A stretch of DNA of 64,000 nucleotides from JAPOUP01 sp965221405 (lineage in GTDB: Bacteria; Pseudomonadota; Alphaproteobacteria; Rhodobacterales; Rhodobacteraceae): contig CBDCSE010000002.1 in NCBI GenBank assembly GCA_965221405.1, forward strand, positions 1,302,001 through 1,366,000. The letters are read 5' to 3'. Both the position numbers and the translations under genes were made by a program. Shown here in pieces: positions 1 to 8,645 of the stretch. The notes under the pieces are model-generated. The model was not told where the DNA came from. It made no database searches and saw nothing but the letters and a program-made list of their open reading frames with translations. Each line of letters opens with the position of its first letter. Within the stretch, counting starts at the first letter, position 1.

Positions 1-197
1 GCATCCACGCCGAACTTCCGCATCAGCTTCTCGTGCATGACCACCGGCGCACCCCGGCGGGCCTCCCATTCGCCCGGAAGCCACTCATCGATCGCCTCGA
101 AGAGGCCGTTCAGACGTTCCTCCCAGTCTTCGACACGACGCCGCACATGCTGCGCATCCATGTTTTCGCTGGTAACCTCATCAAGAACGGTGTTCAT
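1..197 (-). CDS. Hypothetical protein, 5' part only (runs off left edge)
   Basis: An open frame runs on the minus strand from an ATG at 195-197 to the left edge, giving about 65 residues with no stop. The product begins MNTVLDEVTSENMDAQ and continues with an acidic, tryptophan-containing stretch (DWEERLNGLFEAIDEWLP) and then APVVMHEKLMRKFGV. The composition looks like a real soluble alpha-helical protein rather than a shadow frame. I do not recognise the family and assign no function. The neighbours to the right are remnants of mobile or toxin genes, so it may be part of the same accessory patch. Confidence 0.5.
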   Translation of the reverse strand, partial: MNTVLDEVTSENMDAQHVRRRVEDWEERLNGLFEAIDEWLPGEWEARRGAPVVMHEKLMRKFGVD

Positions 198-394
198 CGC
201 TTCGTCCCGCGCTGTCGCCATCCGGCCAAACCGATCGCTATCCCCGCAAAAGGGAGTCTCGAACTTGCTGTATCGGCGGCCGGCCGCCGTTTCAACGCGT
301 ATCCGCTCATGGCGCTTTCAGATGGACGGCGCTGGCCTGAATCCTGCCACCGAAGAAGGCACCCTTGGCCTGCCCGTCGCTTCGATAGTCCCCG

Positions 395-648
395 AGAATG
401 TCTTCGGTGACGCTGTCGGACACGCGCACTGCCGAGCCCGCGCACTGCACATCCTCGAGGCGGCCGGTGACATCCGCAGGGTCCCGCGGTGGCTGGGGCA
501 CCAGTCGCTCCAAACCACGGAGATGTGCCTTCGCGCGGATCCCGCCGAGAAGCTGGGCACCATCTCGGAGTGGCGTTCCCCGGGCCTCGGCAAGGGACGG
601 TTGGCTGGCGTGAGAGACGATCTGATGGCGATGCTGGCCAACGTCTGA
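395..648 (+). pseudogene. Tyrosine recombinase/integrase C-terminal remnant
   Basis: The frame ending at 648 contains HILEAAGDIRRVPRWLGHQ followed by SLQTTEMCLRADPAEKL. This matches the C-terminal catalytic block of phage-type or IS-associated tyrosine recombinases: the LGH box and the ETTE(M/I)Y...ADPxEKL segment. The catalytic tyrosine position reads Cys (EMCLR), and the upstream Arg/HxLR box is out of frame (an alternative frame reads SVTLSDTRTAEPAH). No N-terminal or core-binding domain is visible. It is an inactive fragment of an old integrase, probably left by a lost mobile element. Confidence 0.55.
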
Positions 649-1170
649 TCCCGAATGCTTTTCGATACTGCGCCCGATTTCCCCGGTGAGGGCATTTCCA
701 GCGCTTTCAAGGATCCGCCTGATCGCGGAGTTGGAGAAGCCGAGAAAGAGCGCCGCCTGTTCAGGCTGAACGCTGTCGAGAATGGCTCGGCGGGCCTTCA
801 GAAGATACCGTCCGGCCGGTCCTGTCGCGGGCTGCGGTCGGTGCCGGCATCAGACAGGCCACAAGTGCGCCGACGCCGTCGAGCGGACCGGGATCGATTC
901 CCGGATCGCGCTTGAAGCTCTCTCATTGCTGACGCTTTGCAGGGTCGTTCGCGAACGTTGGCGACAGTCCGTCCAGAACTCGATCTGGAATCGTCGTGCC
1001 ACGCCGTGCAAATGTCGCAGATACCGCTCCTGCGAGGCGCGATCGATCTCGAAGGCCTGACCGATGGTCCATAGGGCATAGTAGTCCTTCATACGGCTGT
1101 TCGCCATGCCCAGATCCACCATGGCCTGAAATTTCTCCGCAACCGTCGTCTCGTATGCTCCCGGGCGTAA

Positions 1171-2437
1171 TACCATTTCCCGAAAGTTTTGACTCATCAA
1201 CATATAGTCTCATAGCCGTATATACACGATATATTCCGTTCCGTCGCGGATGGCGCGTGCGGCCAGCCGTCAATGTCGCTATGTTGTGGTTTCCGCAAAC
1301 CAACACCGACAGGAGACAGGACATGCCCGCACCCCTGACGATCACCGACACCGGCCGCACGGCCGAAGACCTGCGCCAGTTCGCCGGCAGGTGCAAGGAC
1401 CATCGCCAGCGCCGGCGCGCCCGCGCCATCGCGCTCAGGCTCGAGGGGATGCCGCCCGGAGAGGTCGCGGCGCGGCTGCGCACGACGGTCCAGTCCGTGA
1501 GGGACTGGACGGTCCGCTATAACCTGGCCGGTCTCGGGGGGCTGGCGGACAGCCCGAGGACGGGACGGCCCGGGCGCCTGGACAGGGACCAGCGAGCCCT
1601 TCTCGCGGAGCGGGTCGAGGCCGGCCCCGGTCCCGGGGACGGCGGTCTCGTGCGCTGGCGTCTGAAGGACCTCGCCGCCTGGGCGATGGCCCGGTTCGGC
1701 GTTTCCGTCAGCGTATCCGCGATGTGGCGGACGGTGCGCGGCCTCGGCTTCAGCCACCAGACCGTCCGTCCGCTCCATCCCAGGGCCGATCCGGGGCGGC
1801 AGAGAGAGTTCCGCAACGATTTCAGCGGGCTGGCGCTGGGCGCGGCGGGCGAAGGCGCCGCGCCCGAGCGGATCGAGGTCTGGTTCCAGGACGAGCTGAG
1901 GGCGGGCCAGAAGGGCACGAACACGCGCATATGGGCGCGCCGGGGCGTCCGGCCCCGCGCGGTGCGCGACCACCGCTACGGATACAGATACCTGTTCGCC
2001 GCCAGCCGCGCCGGGGATCCCTGCGCCGTCGGGCATGTCTGTGGCAGGGCGAACACCGACGAGATGAACGTCCACCTGGAGATGATCTCGGCGAAGGTGA
2101 AGCCCGGCAACCACGCGGTGGTCGTGCTCGACGGAGCCGGCTGGCACCGGTCCAGGGCGCTCGTCGTTCCCGGCAACGTGTCCCTGCTGCACCTGCCGCC
2201 GTATTCGCCGGAACTGAACCCGGTCGAGCAGGTCTTCGACTACCTGCGCTCGAACTTCCTCTCCAACCGATTCTTCCCGACGGTCGCGGACGTTCAGGCC
2301 TCGATGCTCGACGCCTGGAACGCGTTCGAGGCCGACCTGGAACGCATCGCGTCGATCACCAAACGGTCATGGGCCCGTGTTTGCTGAAGCAACCGGTCAA
2401 ATGGCGCTCCATAGGTCAAAACTTTCGGAAAATGGTA
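1171..2437 (+). mobile_element. IS630-family insertion sequence, copy A (complete, 1267 bp)
   Basis: The ends are TACCATTTCCCGAAAG... on the left and the inverse of TACCATTTTCCGAAAG... on the right, about 23 bp of terminal inverted repeat with one mismatch. Flanks are TAA at 1168-1170 and 2438-2440, consistent with the TA-targeting of the IS630/Tc1-mariner group. The element contains one transposase gene. Copy B at 12162-13428 has exactly the same length, and the predicted proteins are identical, so both copies look recent and potentially active. Confidence 0.93.
1323..2387 (+). CDS. IS630-family transposase
   Basis: A 354-residue DDE transposase that cuts and pastes the surrounding IS element. 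Residues from about 20 to 110 form a helix-turn-helix region (QRRRARAIALRLEG, PPGEVAARLRTTVQSVRDW). The catalytic DDE triad is visible as WFQDEL, VVLDGAGWH and LPPYSPELNPVEQVFDYLRS. The ATG at 1323 has GGAGA a few bases upstream; longer in-frame extensions would start outside the element. The gene is intact and identical in product to the copy at 12212-13276. Confidence 0.93.
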   Translation: MPAPLTITDTGRTAEDLRQFAGRCKDHRQRRRARAIALRLEGMPPGEVAARLRTTVQSVRDWTVRYNLAGLGGLADSPRTGRPGRLDRDQRALLAERVEAGPGPGDGGLVRWRLKDLAAWAMARFGVSVSVSAMWRTVRGLGFSHQTVRPLHPRADPGRQREFRNDFSGLALGAAGEGAAPERIEVWFQDELRAGQKGTNTRIWARRGVRPRAVRDHRYGYRYLFAASRAGDPCAVGHVCGRANTDEMNVHLEMISAKVKPGNHAVVVLDGAGWHRSRALVVPGNVSLLHLPPYSPELNPVEQVFDYLRSNFLSNRFFPTVADVQASMLDAWNAFEADLERIASITKRSWARVC

Positions 2438-2713
2438 TAACCACGCAGCCGTGGCGCTGGCATGTCTAGCAGGACCGGATAGTTGAGCCACTCAGCAGGG
2501 GGGCGGTCGCACCGCCAAAACCGACATCGAAATTGGTCGCGATGCGAGCGCTTGGCCATCCGCCGCGCCGCCTGGCCTCCCGCGTTCCGATGCCGGACGG
2601 AACCGCCGGTGGGACAATGGCATTCGGAGTGGCGCCGGGGCGAGATTTTCGGTAAATGCGGGGCCGCTGGAATCACGAGTCATGTGATGGAACGATCTTG
2701 AGGTGGGAACGGA

Positions 2714-4381
2714 ATGTCTGATATCGAGATTGCGCGTGCGGCCCGGAAAATGCCGATCCATGAGATCGGAGCGAAACTCGGCATCCCGACCGAGCACCTG
2801 ATACCCTTCGGTCATGACAAGGCGAAGGTTTCGTTCGAATTCATAAACGCCCAGGCGGGAAGGAGCGACGGCAGGCTTATCCTTGTCACCGCGGTCAACC
2901 CGACTCCGGCCGGTGAGGGCAAGACAACCACTACGGTCGGTCTCGGCGACGGCCTCAACGCGATCGGCAGGAACGCGATGATCTGCATCCGGGAAGCTTC
3001 CCTGGGGCCGAACTTCGGGATGAAGGGCGGGGCGGCTGGCGGTGGATACGCGCAGATAGTGCCGATGGAGGACATGAACCTCCATTTCACAGGCGATTTC
3101 CACGCGATCACCAGTGCGCATTCCCTTCTCAGCGCCATGATCGATAACCACATCCACTGGGGTAACGAACTGGAGATAGATACCCGCCGGGTTGTCTGGC
3201 GTCGTGTCGTCGACATGAATGACCGGGCCCTGCGCAGCATCACCTGTTCGCTTGGTGGTGTCGCCAACGGTTTTCCTAGGGAGGCGGGGTTTGACATAAC
3301 CGTCGCATCGGAAGTCATGGCCATCCTCTGCCTCGCGAGCGGCCTCGATGACCTGCGCAGGCGTCTGGGTGACATGATCGTCGCGTATCGGCGCGACAGG
3401 TCGCCCGTGCATTGCCGCGACATCAAGGCCGACGGCGCGATGGCGGTGTTGCTGAAGGACGCGATGCAGCCCAATCTGGTGCAGACGCTGGAGAACAATC
3501 CAGCGTTCGTGCATGGTGGACCGTTCGCCAACATAGCGCATGGCTGCAATTCCGTGATCGCTACCAGGACCGCGATGAAGCTGGCCGACTATGTCGTGAC
3601 CGAGGCCGGGTTCGGCGCGGATCTTGGCGCGGAAAAGTTTCTCAACATCAAGTGCCGCAAAGCTGGCCTGGCTCCCGACGCGGTAGTGATTGTCGCCACG
3701 GTGCGCGCGTTGAAGATGAATGGGGGTGTGGCCCGGGATGACCTTGGCGCCGAAAACGTTGATGCGGTCGAAAAGGGATGTGCGAACCTCGGCCGGCACA
3801 TCGAGAACATCGGGAAGTTCGGTGTTCCCGCGGTTGTCGCGATCAACCACTTCATTGCCGACACGGATGCCGAAGTGGCTGCGGTCAGGTCCTATGCCGG
3901 GGCTATGGGGACCGAGGCGATTCTCTGTCGGCATTGGGCGAAGGGTTCGGAGGGTACAAAGGACCTTGCCGCGAAGGTTGTGGAGGTCTGCGAAAGCGGG
4001 GCGGCGCACTATGCTCCGCTCTATGCTGACGGCATCCCGTTGTTCGAGAAGATCGAGACCGTTGCGAAGCGAATCTATCACGCGGACGAAGTGCTGGCTG
4101 ACCGGAAAATCCGCAGCCAGTTGAGTGACTGGGAACGGCAGGGCTACGGTGACCTGCCGGTCTGTATGGCGAAGACCCAATACAGCTTCACCGCCGATCC
4201 GGAGCGCCGCGGTGCGCCAACGGGCCACTCGCTGCCTGTGCGTGAGGTGCGGCTTAGTGCCGGGGCCGGTTTCGTCGTGGTTATTTGTGGAGAGATCATG
4301 ACGATGCCGGGGTTGCCCCGCCGTCCGGCGGCGGAACGGATCCATGTCAACGGCAACGGTCAGATCGAGGGACTCTTCTAG
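2714..4381 (+). CDS. fhs: Formate--tetrahydrofolate ligase
   Basis: A 555-residue cytosolic enzyme that ligates formate to tetrahydrofolate with ATP, giving 10-formyl-THF for one-carbon metabolism. The N-terminal FGHDKAKVS segment, the P-loop TPAGEGKTTT near residue 65, REASLGPNFGMKGGAAGGG and FTGDFHAITSAHSLLSA are all diagnostic, and the length is normal for the family. The ATG follows the purine-rich sequence TTGAGGTGGGAACGGA. It stands alone: a dead AbiEii gene lies upstream and an IS5 remnant downstream, so it appears to be its own transcription unit. Confidence 0.97.
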   Translation: MSDIEIARAARKMPIHEIGAKLGIPTEHLIPFGHDKAKVSFEFINAQAGRSDGRLILVTAVNPTPAGEGKTTTTVGLGDGLNAIGRNAMICIREASLGPNFGMKGGAAGGGYAQIVPMEDMNLHFTGDFHAITSAHSLLSAMIDNHIHWGNELEIDTRRVVWRRVVDMNDRALRSITCSLGGVANGFPREAGFDITVASEVMAILCLASGLDDLRRRLGDMIVAYRRDRSPVHCRDIKADGAMAVLLKDAMQPNLVQTLENNPAFVHGGPFANIAHGCNSVIATRTAMKLADYVVTEAGFGADLGAEKFLNIKCRKAGLAPDAVVIVATVRALKMNGGVARDDLGAENVDAVEKGCANLGRHIENIGKFGVPAVVAINHFIADTDAEVAAVRSYAGAMGTEAILCRHWAKGSEGTKDLAAKVVEVCESGAAHYAPLYADGIPLFEKIETVAKRIYHADEVLADRKIRSQLSDWERQGYGDLPVCMAKTQYSFTADPERRGAPTGHSLPVREVRLSAGAGFVVVICGEIMTMPGLPRRPAAERIHVNGNGQIEGLF

Positions 4382-4402
4382 CGATACAGGGCAATCGCTT
4401 TT
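4380..4402 (+). terminator. Short possible terminator at the end of fhs
   Basis: AGCGAT and ATCGCT form a 6-bp stem around an 8-base loop, immediately at the fhs stop codon, and the distal arm runs into TTTT. The stem is short and of mixed strength, so this is only a candidate intrinsic terminator. Confidence 0.3.
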
Positions 4403-4599
4403 GGGCCCGGGAGATCTTGGTAGCGGTCCGAAATGCCTCAGGTAACCGGGAAAGGCGACAGACAACGCATTCTCTCTATGTCCCCGTTTCAGGCTGCTGA
4501 AACTCCAATACGATTGCCATGCCAGTGATGCCGGGCCCTTTCCTTTCCGCTGGCTATGTGACCGGCGCGAGATCCATCGGGGATCTGACCGCCCATTGC

Positions 4600-4761
4600 C
4601 GTGATCGCCTTGGCGTAACTTCCCCGAGCGCTCGGCATATGGTGGAGAGCCTCATGGCGGCAAGCGGAGATTTCCGGGTGATCGCGACCCGGTACGACAG
4701 GATCGACCACAGCTCGGCGGCGGGGGCCTGTCTCATCGTCGATGTGGCTGCGTCGACATGA
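4600..4761 (+). pseudogene. IS5-family transposase C-terminal remnant
   Basis: The frame ending at 4761 reads HMVESLMAASGDFRVIATRYDRIDH and then SSAAGACLIVDVAAS. The block FRxIATRYD(K/R) followed by a hydrophobic tail is the C-terminal signature of IS5-type transposases. Only about 40 recognisable residues remain; no catalytic D/D/E segment and no terminal repeats are seen. It is a scar between fhs and the lipid operon. Confidence 0.45.
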
Positions 4762-4798
4762 CTTCCGGCAGACCCTGGGAAATCCCGTAAATTTGTGT

Positions 4799-4824
4799 TG
4801 ATCCACACGGCTTTTCGCTAAGTA
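4799..4824 (+). promoter_or_regulatory. Candidate ECF-type promoter of the lipid operon
   Basis: TGATCC (4799-4804) and TAAGTA (4819-4824) lie directly before the first gene of the seven-gene operon. TGATCC/TAAG-like boxes are described for RpoE-ChrR (group ECF11) promoters of Rhodobacter, which control similar FAD-oxidoreductase/DUF1365/cfa genes. The spacing here, 14 bases, is shorter than expected for an ECF promoter, and no rpoE-chrR pair is in the window. If the box is real, the ATG at 4834 would be nearly leaderless and the GTG at 4861 the better start. Confidence 0.25.
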
Positions 4825-4833
4825 CACGGGGCA

Positions 4834-6135
4834 ATGATACATAAGACAACAGGTCCTCCGGTGAAGTCCGTCGGCAAGCCGTGCAGAATTGCGGTGATTG
4901 GAGGTGGGATTTCGGGCCTCGGAGCGGCCTGGCTGCTGTCCCGCGACCACGATGTCGTGTTGCTGGAGGCGTCCAGGCGGCTGGGTGGCCACGCACGCAC
5001 TGTCGATGTCAGGACAGGTGGCCGCGAGATAGCCGTAGATACCGGATTCATTGTCTTCAACCGGGTCAACTATCCCCATCTCTGCCGATTGTTCGATCTG
5101 CTTGAGGTGCCGGTTCGCAGAAGCGACATGTCTTTCGCTGTTTCGCTTGACGGCGGGGCGATGGAATACGGCTGCCGCGATATACGGTCCGCTCTGGCCC
5201 AGCCAATGAACGCGCTCAGACCAGGTTTCTGGCGTATGTTCCGGGACATTGCGGTCTTTAACCGCACGGCTCTTGGGGATTCGGAGAATGACCCGAGTCT
5301 GACACTCGGCGGGCTGATCCGGCGGCGGCGGCTGGGTCGATGGTTCATGCGCTATTACCTGCTGCCGATGAGTGGCGCGATCTGGTCGACACCGCGCGAC
5401 GGCATGCTGGACTTTCCCGCCGCCGCTCTGGCCCGTTTCTTCGAAAATCACGGTCTGCTGTCGTTCTCCGGCCAGCACCAATGGTGGACGGTGGAAGGCG
5501 GATCGCGAAACTACGTTTCCCGGATCGCGGACGGTTTGCGCGCGCAGGTGCGGCTCGGCACACCGGTTGAGACAGTGGTTCGTGAGCGGGACGGCGTTCG
5601 CGTCAAGGCCACGGGAATGGAGGCCGAGCGTTTTGATCGCGTCGTGCTCGCCTGCCATGCCGATACAGCGCTTTCACTTCTCAGGGACATCGGGACGTCG
5701 GAGAGGCGGATCCTCAGCCAGGTGCCGTTCAGACGCAATAGGATCGTGCTCCATACAGATTCCCGGCATATGCCGCGGCGCAGGGCGTGCTGGTCGAGCT
5801 GGGTCTATCTGGCGCGTTCCGGATCCAGAGAGCATCAGGCGTCCGTAACCTACTGGATGAACTCGCTCCAGGGCATACCACATGACACGCCATTGTTCGC
5901 CACACTGAATCCATCGATGCCGGTTGACGAATCCCGCATCCTTGACGAACATTTTTTCGACCATCCGCAGTACGATCTCGGAACGATGGAGGCCCACAAG
6001 GATTTGTCGTCGATCCAGGGCCAGCGGAGCACCTGGTTCTGCGGAGCGTGGACCGGTATGGGCTTTCACGAGGATGGACTGGCGAGTGCGGTCTCGGTCG
6101 CCGGGCTTATGGGGGTGTCGCCGCCATGGGTGTGA
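4834..6135 (+). CDS. FAD-dependent amine-oxidase-like oxidoreductase (COG2907 type)
   Basis: A 433-residue flavoprotein. The dinucleotide-binding motif IAVIGGGISGLGAAWLL lies near residue 25, followed by the acidic LLEAS strand end and GGHARTVDV, the usual FAD-binding features of the amine-oxidase fold; the C-terminal FAD contact WFCGAWTGMGFHEDGLASA is also present. Similar proteins are encoded beside DUF1365 and cfa genes and are implicated in modifying unsaturated or methylated membrane fatty acids; the exact reaction here is not known. It is the first gene of an overlapping operon (the next start, 6126, lies inside it). An alternative start is GTG at 4861 (MKSVGKPCRIAV). Confidence 0.85.
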   Translation: MIHKTTGPPVKSVGKPCRIAVIGGGISGLGAAWLLSRDHDVVLLEASRRLGGHARTVDVRTGGREIAVDTGFIVFNRVNYPHLCRLFDLLEVPVRRSDMSFAVSLDGGAMEYGCRDIRSALAQPMNALRPGFWRMFRDIAVFNRTALGDSENDPSLTLGGLIRRRRLGRWFMRYYLLPMSGAIWSTPRDGMLDFPAAALARFFENHGLLSFSGQHQWWTVEGGSRNYVSRIADGLRAQVRLGTPVETVVRERDGVRVKATGMEAERFDRVVLACHADTALSLLRDIGTSERRILSQVPFRRNRIVLHTDSRHMPRRRACWSSWVYLARSGSREHQASVTYWMNSLQGIPHDTPLFATLNPSMPVDESRILDEHFFDHPQYDLGTMEAHKDLSSIQGQRSTWFCGAWTGMGFHEDGLASAVSVAGLMGVSPPWV

Positions 6136-6887
6136 ACGGATCTTCGGTTGTCCGGGCAAGAGTGAGCCATGTCCGGCGCAGACCGACCGTAAACCGCTTC
6201 GTTTACGGCATCGATTACCTGCTTCTCGACGAGGCGGCGCTGGACGGTGAAACGGTAACGAGACTTTTTTCCTTTGGCCGCCCCAATTTCGTTTCGCTTC
6301 ATCCGCACGATCACGGGGCCGTCGGCCGAGCTGGCGTGGATGGTGTCCGACAGCTGGCCAGAGAGGCGGGCATCGGTGGCGTGGAGTCCGTCTTGCTTCT
6401 GGCTCATCCGCGATATTGGGGTTACACGTTCAATCCCGTAAGCTTCTGGTTTATGGTCGGTGCCTCCGGAAACCTCAGAGCGGTTCTGGCGGAGGTTCAC
6501 AACACCTTTGGCGATCGGCACGCCTATCTCTGCACGGGAGAAAATGGCGCTGACATCGGGAGAGACTGCTGGACCGTCTCGGCCAAGCGTTTCCACGTCT
6601 CGCCATTCTTCGACATAATGGGTGAGTACCGGTTCCGGTTTCTGCTTGACGGAACCCGAATCGCGGTTCGGATCGTATACGACGATGGCGCGGGCGGGGG
6701 GCTGGATACCGCGATCGCCGGAACGCGTCGGCCGTTAACTGACCGGGAACTTGTCCGGGCCCTCCTGCGCCGCCCGCTTGGTGCCGCCCGAACGACGGCA
6801 CTCATTCACTGGCAGGCGCTTTGCCTCTGGCGAAAGGGGATCCGTTACAGGAACAGGCCCGAACCGCCGGACAAAGGCGTAACGTGA
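6126..6887 (+). CDS. DUF1365 family protein
   Basis: A 253-residue protein of the DUF1365 family. Visible family features are RVSHVRRRPTVNRFVYGIDYLL at the start (conserved H and R/Y residues), LFSFGRPNFVSLHPHDHG, LLAHPRYWGYTFNPVSFWF, EVHNTFGDRHAYL and KRFHVSPFF. The biochemical role is unknown, but DUF1365 genes are regularly found between an FAD oxidoreductase and cfa, as here. The ATG at 6126 overlaps the previous gene by 10 bases, and the stop overlaps the next start (TGATG), so the genes are translationally coupled. Confidence 0.85.
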   Translation: MGVNGSSVVRARVSHVRRRPTVNRFVYGIDYLLLDEAALDGETVTRLFSFGRPNFVSLHPHDHGAVGRAGVDGVRQLAREAGIGGVESVLLLAHPRYWGYTFNPVSFWFMVGASGNLRAVLAEVHNTFGDRHAYLCTGENGADIGRDCWTVSAKRFHVSPFFDIMGEYRFRFLLDGTRIAVRIVYDDGAGGGLDTAIAGTRRPLTDRELVRALLRRPLGAARTTALIHWQALCLWRKGIRYRNRPEPPDKGVT

Positions 6888-7399
6888 TGCTTCGTGCCGC
6901 TGTCCTGATCCTGATCCAGGCCGCTGGATGCGCCGTGGCCGCACCGCCCGAACTATCGGGCCGTATCGCCGCCGTCCATCCCGCGGGCTGTGCTGAATAC
7001 CGCCTCCTTTTCATTGAGCTCTACAGGGCAGAGCTATGGACGGACTCCGCGACGCCACCCGGGCAGACATTCGCACTGTCCGTCATATACCGCCGGGGGT
7101 TCGGACGCGAAACGCTGGTTTCCTCCTCCATTTCGGAAATGGCGAGGATGTCCGGTCGACCGACGGAAAGCTTTGACGCCGCGCGGGTGGAACTCGGGAA
7201 GGCGATGCGCACCGTCCGGAAAGGAGATCGCCTGACTGCATGGCGCGGCGCGTCCGGCGGGATAGAGTTTTTCCACAATGGTGAAGCTACCGGTCAATTG
7301 ACGCACGATCCAGACCTGTTCCTGAATATCTGGCTCGGGCCCGAGAGCCGTGATCCCAGTCGTGCGGAGAAGCTGCTCAAGGAGCGCTGTGATGGCTGA
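6887..7399 (+). CDS. Chalcone-isomerase-like exported protein
   Basis: A 170-residue protein with an N-terminal signal peptide (MLRAAVLILIQAAGCAVAA). The rest fits the small chalcone-isomerase-like fold: YRLLFIELYRAELW, FALSVIYRRGFGRETLVSSS and the late GQLTHDPDLFLNIWLGP motif. Bacterial members are thought to bind fatty-acid-like ligands; no catalytic function is proved. The start codon overlaps the DUF1365 stop by one base and the end overlaps the MFS gene by 8 bases, placing it firmly in the operon. A periplasmic role in lipid handling is inference. Confidence 0.75.
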   Translation: MLRAAVLILIQAAGCAVAAPPELSGRIAAVHPAGCAEYRLLFIELYRAELWTDSATPPGQTFALSVIYRRGFGRETLVSSSISEMARMSGRPTESFDAARVELGKAMRTVRKGDRLTAWRGASGGIEFFHNGEATGQLTHDPDLFLNIWLGPESRDPSRAEKLLKERCDG

Positions 7400-8645
7400 T
7401 CCCGGACGCGGTGGAGTCCTCGCGGGAAAGGATCTGTTCCCTCCCGCCATGCTTGCGGCCATGCTCGCTTTTGCCGGTCTGCCGCTCTATATCCATGCTC
7501 CGCGCTACTTCGCCGAGGAAATGGGAGTCGGTCTGGCTACACTCGGCATCGTGTTGCTCGCGGCCCGTGTGGTGGACAGCGCACAGGATCCGGTGATCGG
7601 TTGGCTGGCGGACCGCTGGCCACATCTCCGCGAGGCATGGGCACTCGTTTCCGGTGCCCTGCTCGTTTGCGGTGTCACGGTCCTGTTCGCGCCCCCGGGC
7701 TGGGCCGATCCCCTCCCGCGTCTGGCGGTGGGGCTGGTGGTTTCCTTCTCTGGCTTCAGCGCACTGCAGGTCGCGCTCTACGATCACGGTCTCGCGCAGG
7801 CGCATGCCGTGGGTGGCGGCTACACCCGGATCGCACTCTGGCGCGAGGCAGGTGGGCTTGCCGGAGTGTGCCTCGCGGCGGCGGCGCCCGCCGTACTCGG
7901 TTCCATGTTTGGGCCCGACTTCGCCTATACAGGCTATGTCATCGCTTTCGCGCTGTTCTCGATTTACGCGCTGCGGAAGATGCGCGGTCGGTGGCGGGTT
8001 TCAGGCCGCCCGCCACCGACCGCGGGCTTCGTTGATACCCTGCGGGTTCCGGGTATTGCGCCGATCCTGGCCTTCGCTTTCATAAACGCTCTTCCTACGG
8101 CGGTGACCTCAACGCTGTTTCTGTTCTTTGTCGCGGATGTCCTCGATGCGGAGGAGCACGCCGGGGCGATGCTGCTGGTTTTCTTTGCCGCGGCGGTCGC
8201 AGCGGCGCCGGTCTGGGCACGGCTTGCGGACAGGATCGGACGCAAGCTGGCTCTTATAGCCGGAATGGCACTGTCAGTCGTGTCCTTTTTCTGGTGCTAT
8301 ACGTTGGGTGTCGGGGACATCGCGCCCTTCTATGCGATCGCCGCCGGTTCGGGTGCCGCCCTTGGCGCCGACATGACGCTGGCGCCCGCGATGCTGGCGG
8401 CCCGGGTCAGGAGCGGCGGGGGGCAGGTGTTTTCGTCCTGGCTATTCCTGCAAAAAAGCGCGCTTGCCCTCGCGGCGGGCGCGACATTGCCGGCTCTCGC
8501 GCTCGCGGGGTATGAGCCGGGAACATCCGGTCAGGATGGCCGCGCCGCCATCGCGGCCGCCTACGCACTGGTCCCCTGCGCCTTGAAGCTGGCGGCGATC
8601 CCTGTACTGTGGATCTTTGTGCGGGAGACTGGAGGTGACGCATGA
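7392..8645 (+). CDS. MFS transporter
   Basis: A 417-residue inner-membrane protein with about 11-12 hydrophobic segments, for example AAMLAFAGLPLYIHAPRYF, TLGIVLLAARVVDSAQDP and MLLVFFAAAVAAAPVWARL. The loop DPVIGWLADRW and the RLADRIGRKLALIAG block are the two copies of the major-facilitator cytoplasmic motif; the DxxxGxxxDR form resembles glycoside/cation symporter-type MFS proteins. The substrate is unknown; its position between lipid-modifying genes suggests a lipid-related cargo. The start overlaps the previous gene by 8 bases and the stop overlaps the next start as ATGA. Confidence 0.85.
   Translation: MADPGRGGVLAGKDLFPPAMLAAMLAFAGLPLYIHAPRYFAEEMGVGLATLGIVLLAARVVDSAQDPVIGWLADRWPHLREAWALVSGALLVCGVTVLFAPPGWADPLPRLAVGLVVSFSGFSALQVALYDHGLAQAHAVGGGYTRIALWREAGGLAGVCLAAAAPAVLGSMFGPDFAYTGYVIAFALFSIYALRKMRGRWRVSGRPPPTAGFVDTLRVPGIAPILAFAFINALPTAVTSTLFLFFVADVLDAEEHAGAMLLVFFAAAVAAAPVWARLADRIGRKLALIAGMALSVVSFFWCYTLGVGDIAPFYAIAAGSGAALGADMTLAPAMLAARVRSGGGQVFSSWLFLQKSALALAAGATLPALALAGYEPGTSGQDGRAAIAAAYALVPCALKLAAIPVLWIFVRETGGDA

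Larger units (their letters stand above)
800..2680 (-). pseudogene. AbiEii/DUF1814-type toxin gene, decayed and split by IS630
   Basis: On the minus strand, the segment right of the IS630 element reads DVGFGGA and, after a one-base shift, EWLNYPVLLDMPAPRLRGY. The segment left of it reads YETTVAEKFQAMVDLGMANSRMKDYYALW and then, in another frame, TFARRGTTIPDRVLDGLSP. These blocks, in this order, are the central and C-terminal parts of AbiEii-family nucleotidyltransferase toxins. The C-terminal frame carries a TGA where the family usually has Trp (FANDPAKRQQ then stop, then ESFKRD). The N-terminal nucleotidyltransferase core is not visible before fhs. So the gene is truncated, frameshifted, interrupted and dead. 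Confidence 0.7.

Noticed and set aside
655..850. Minus-strand frame LLKARRAILDSVQPEQAALFLGF
   Set aside because: It looks protein-like but overlaps the end of the AbiEii remnant in another frame and matches no family I know.
2492..4465. 657-codon open frame antisense to fhs
   Set aside because: It lies opposite a strongly conserved fhs gene and has no family motif; it is a high-GC shadow frame.
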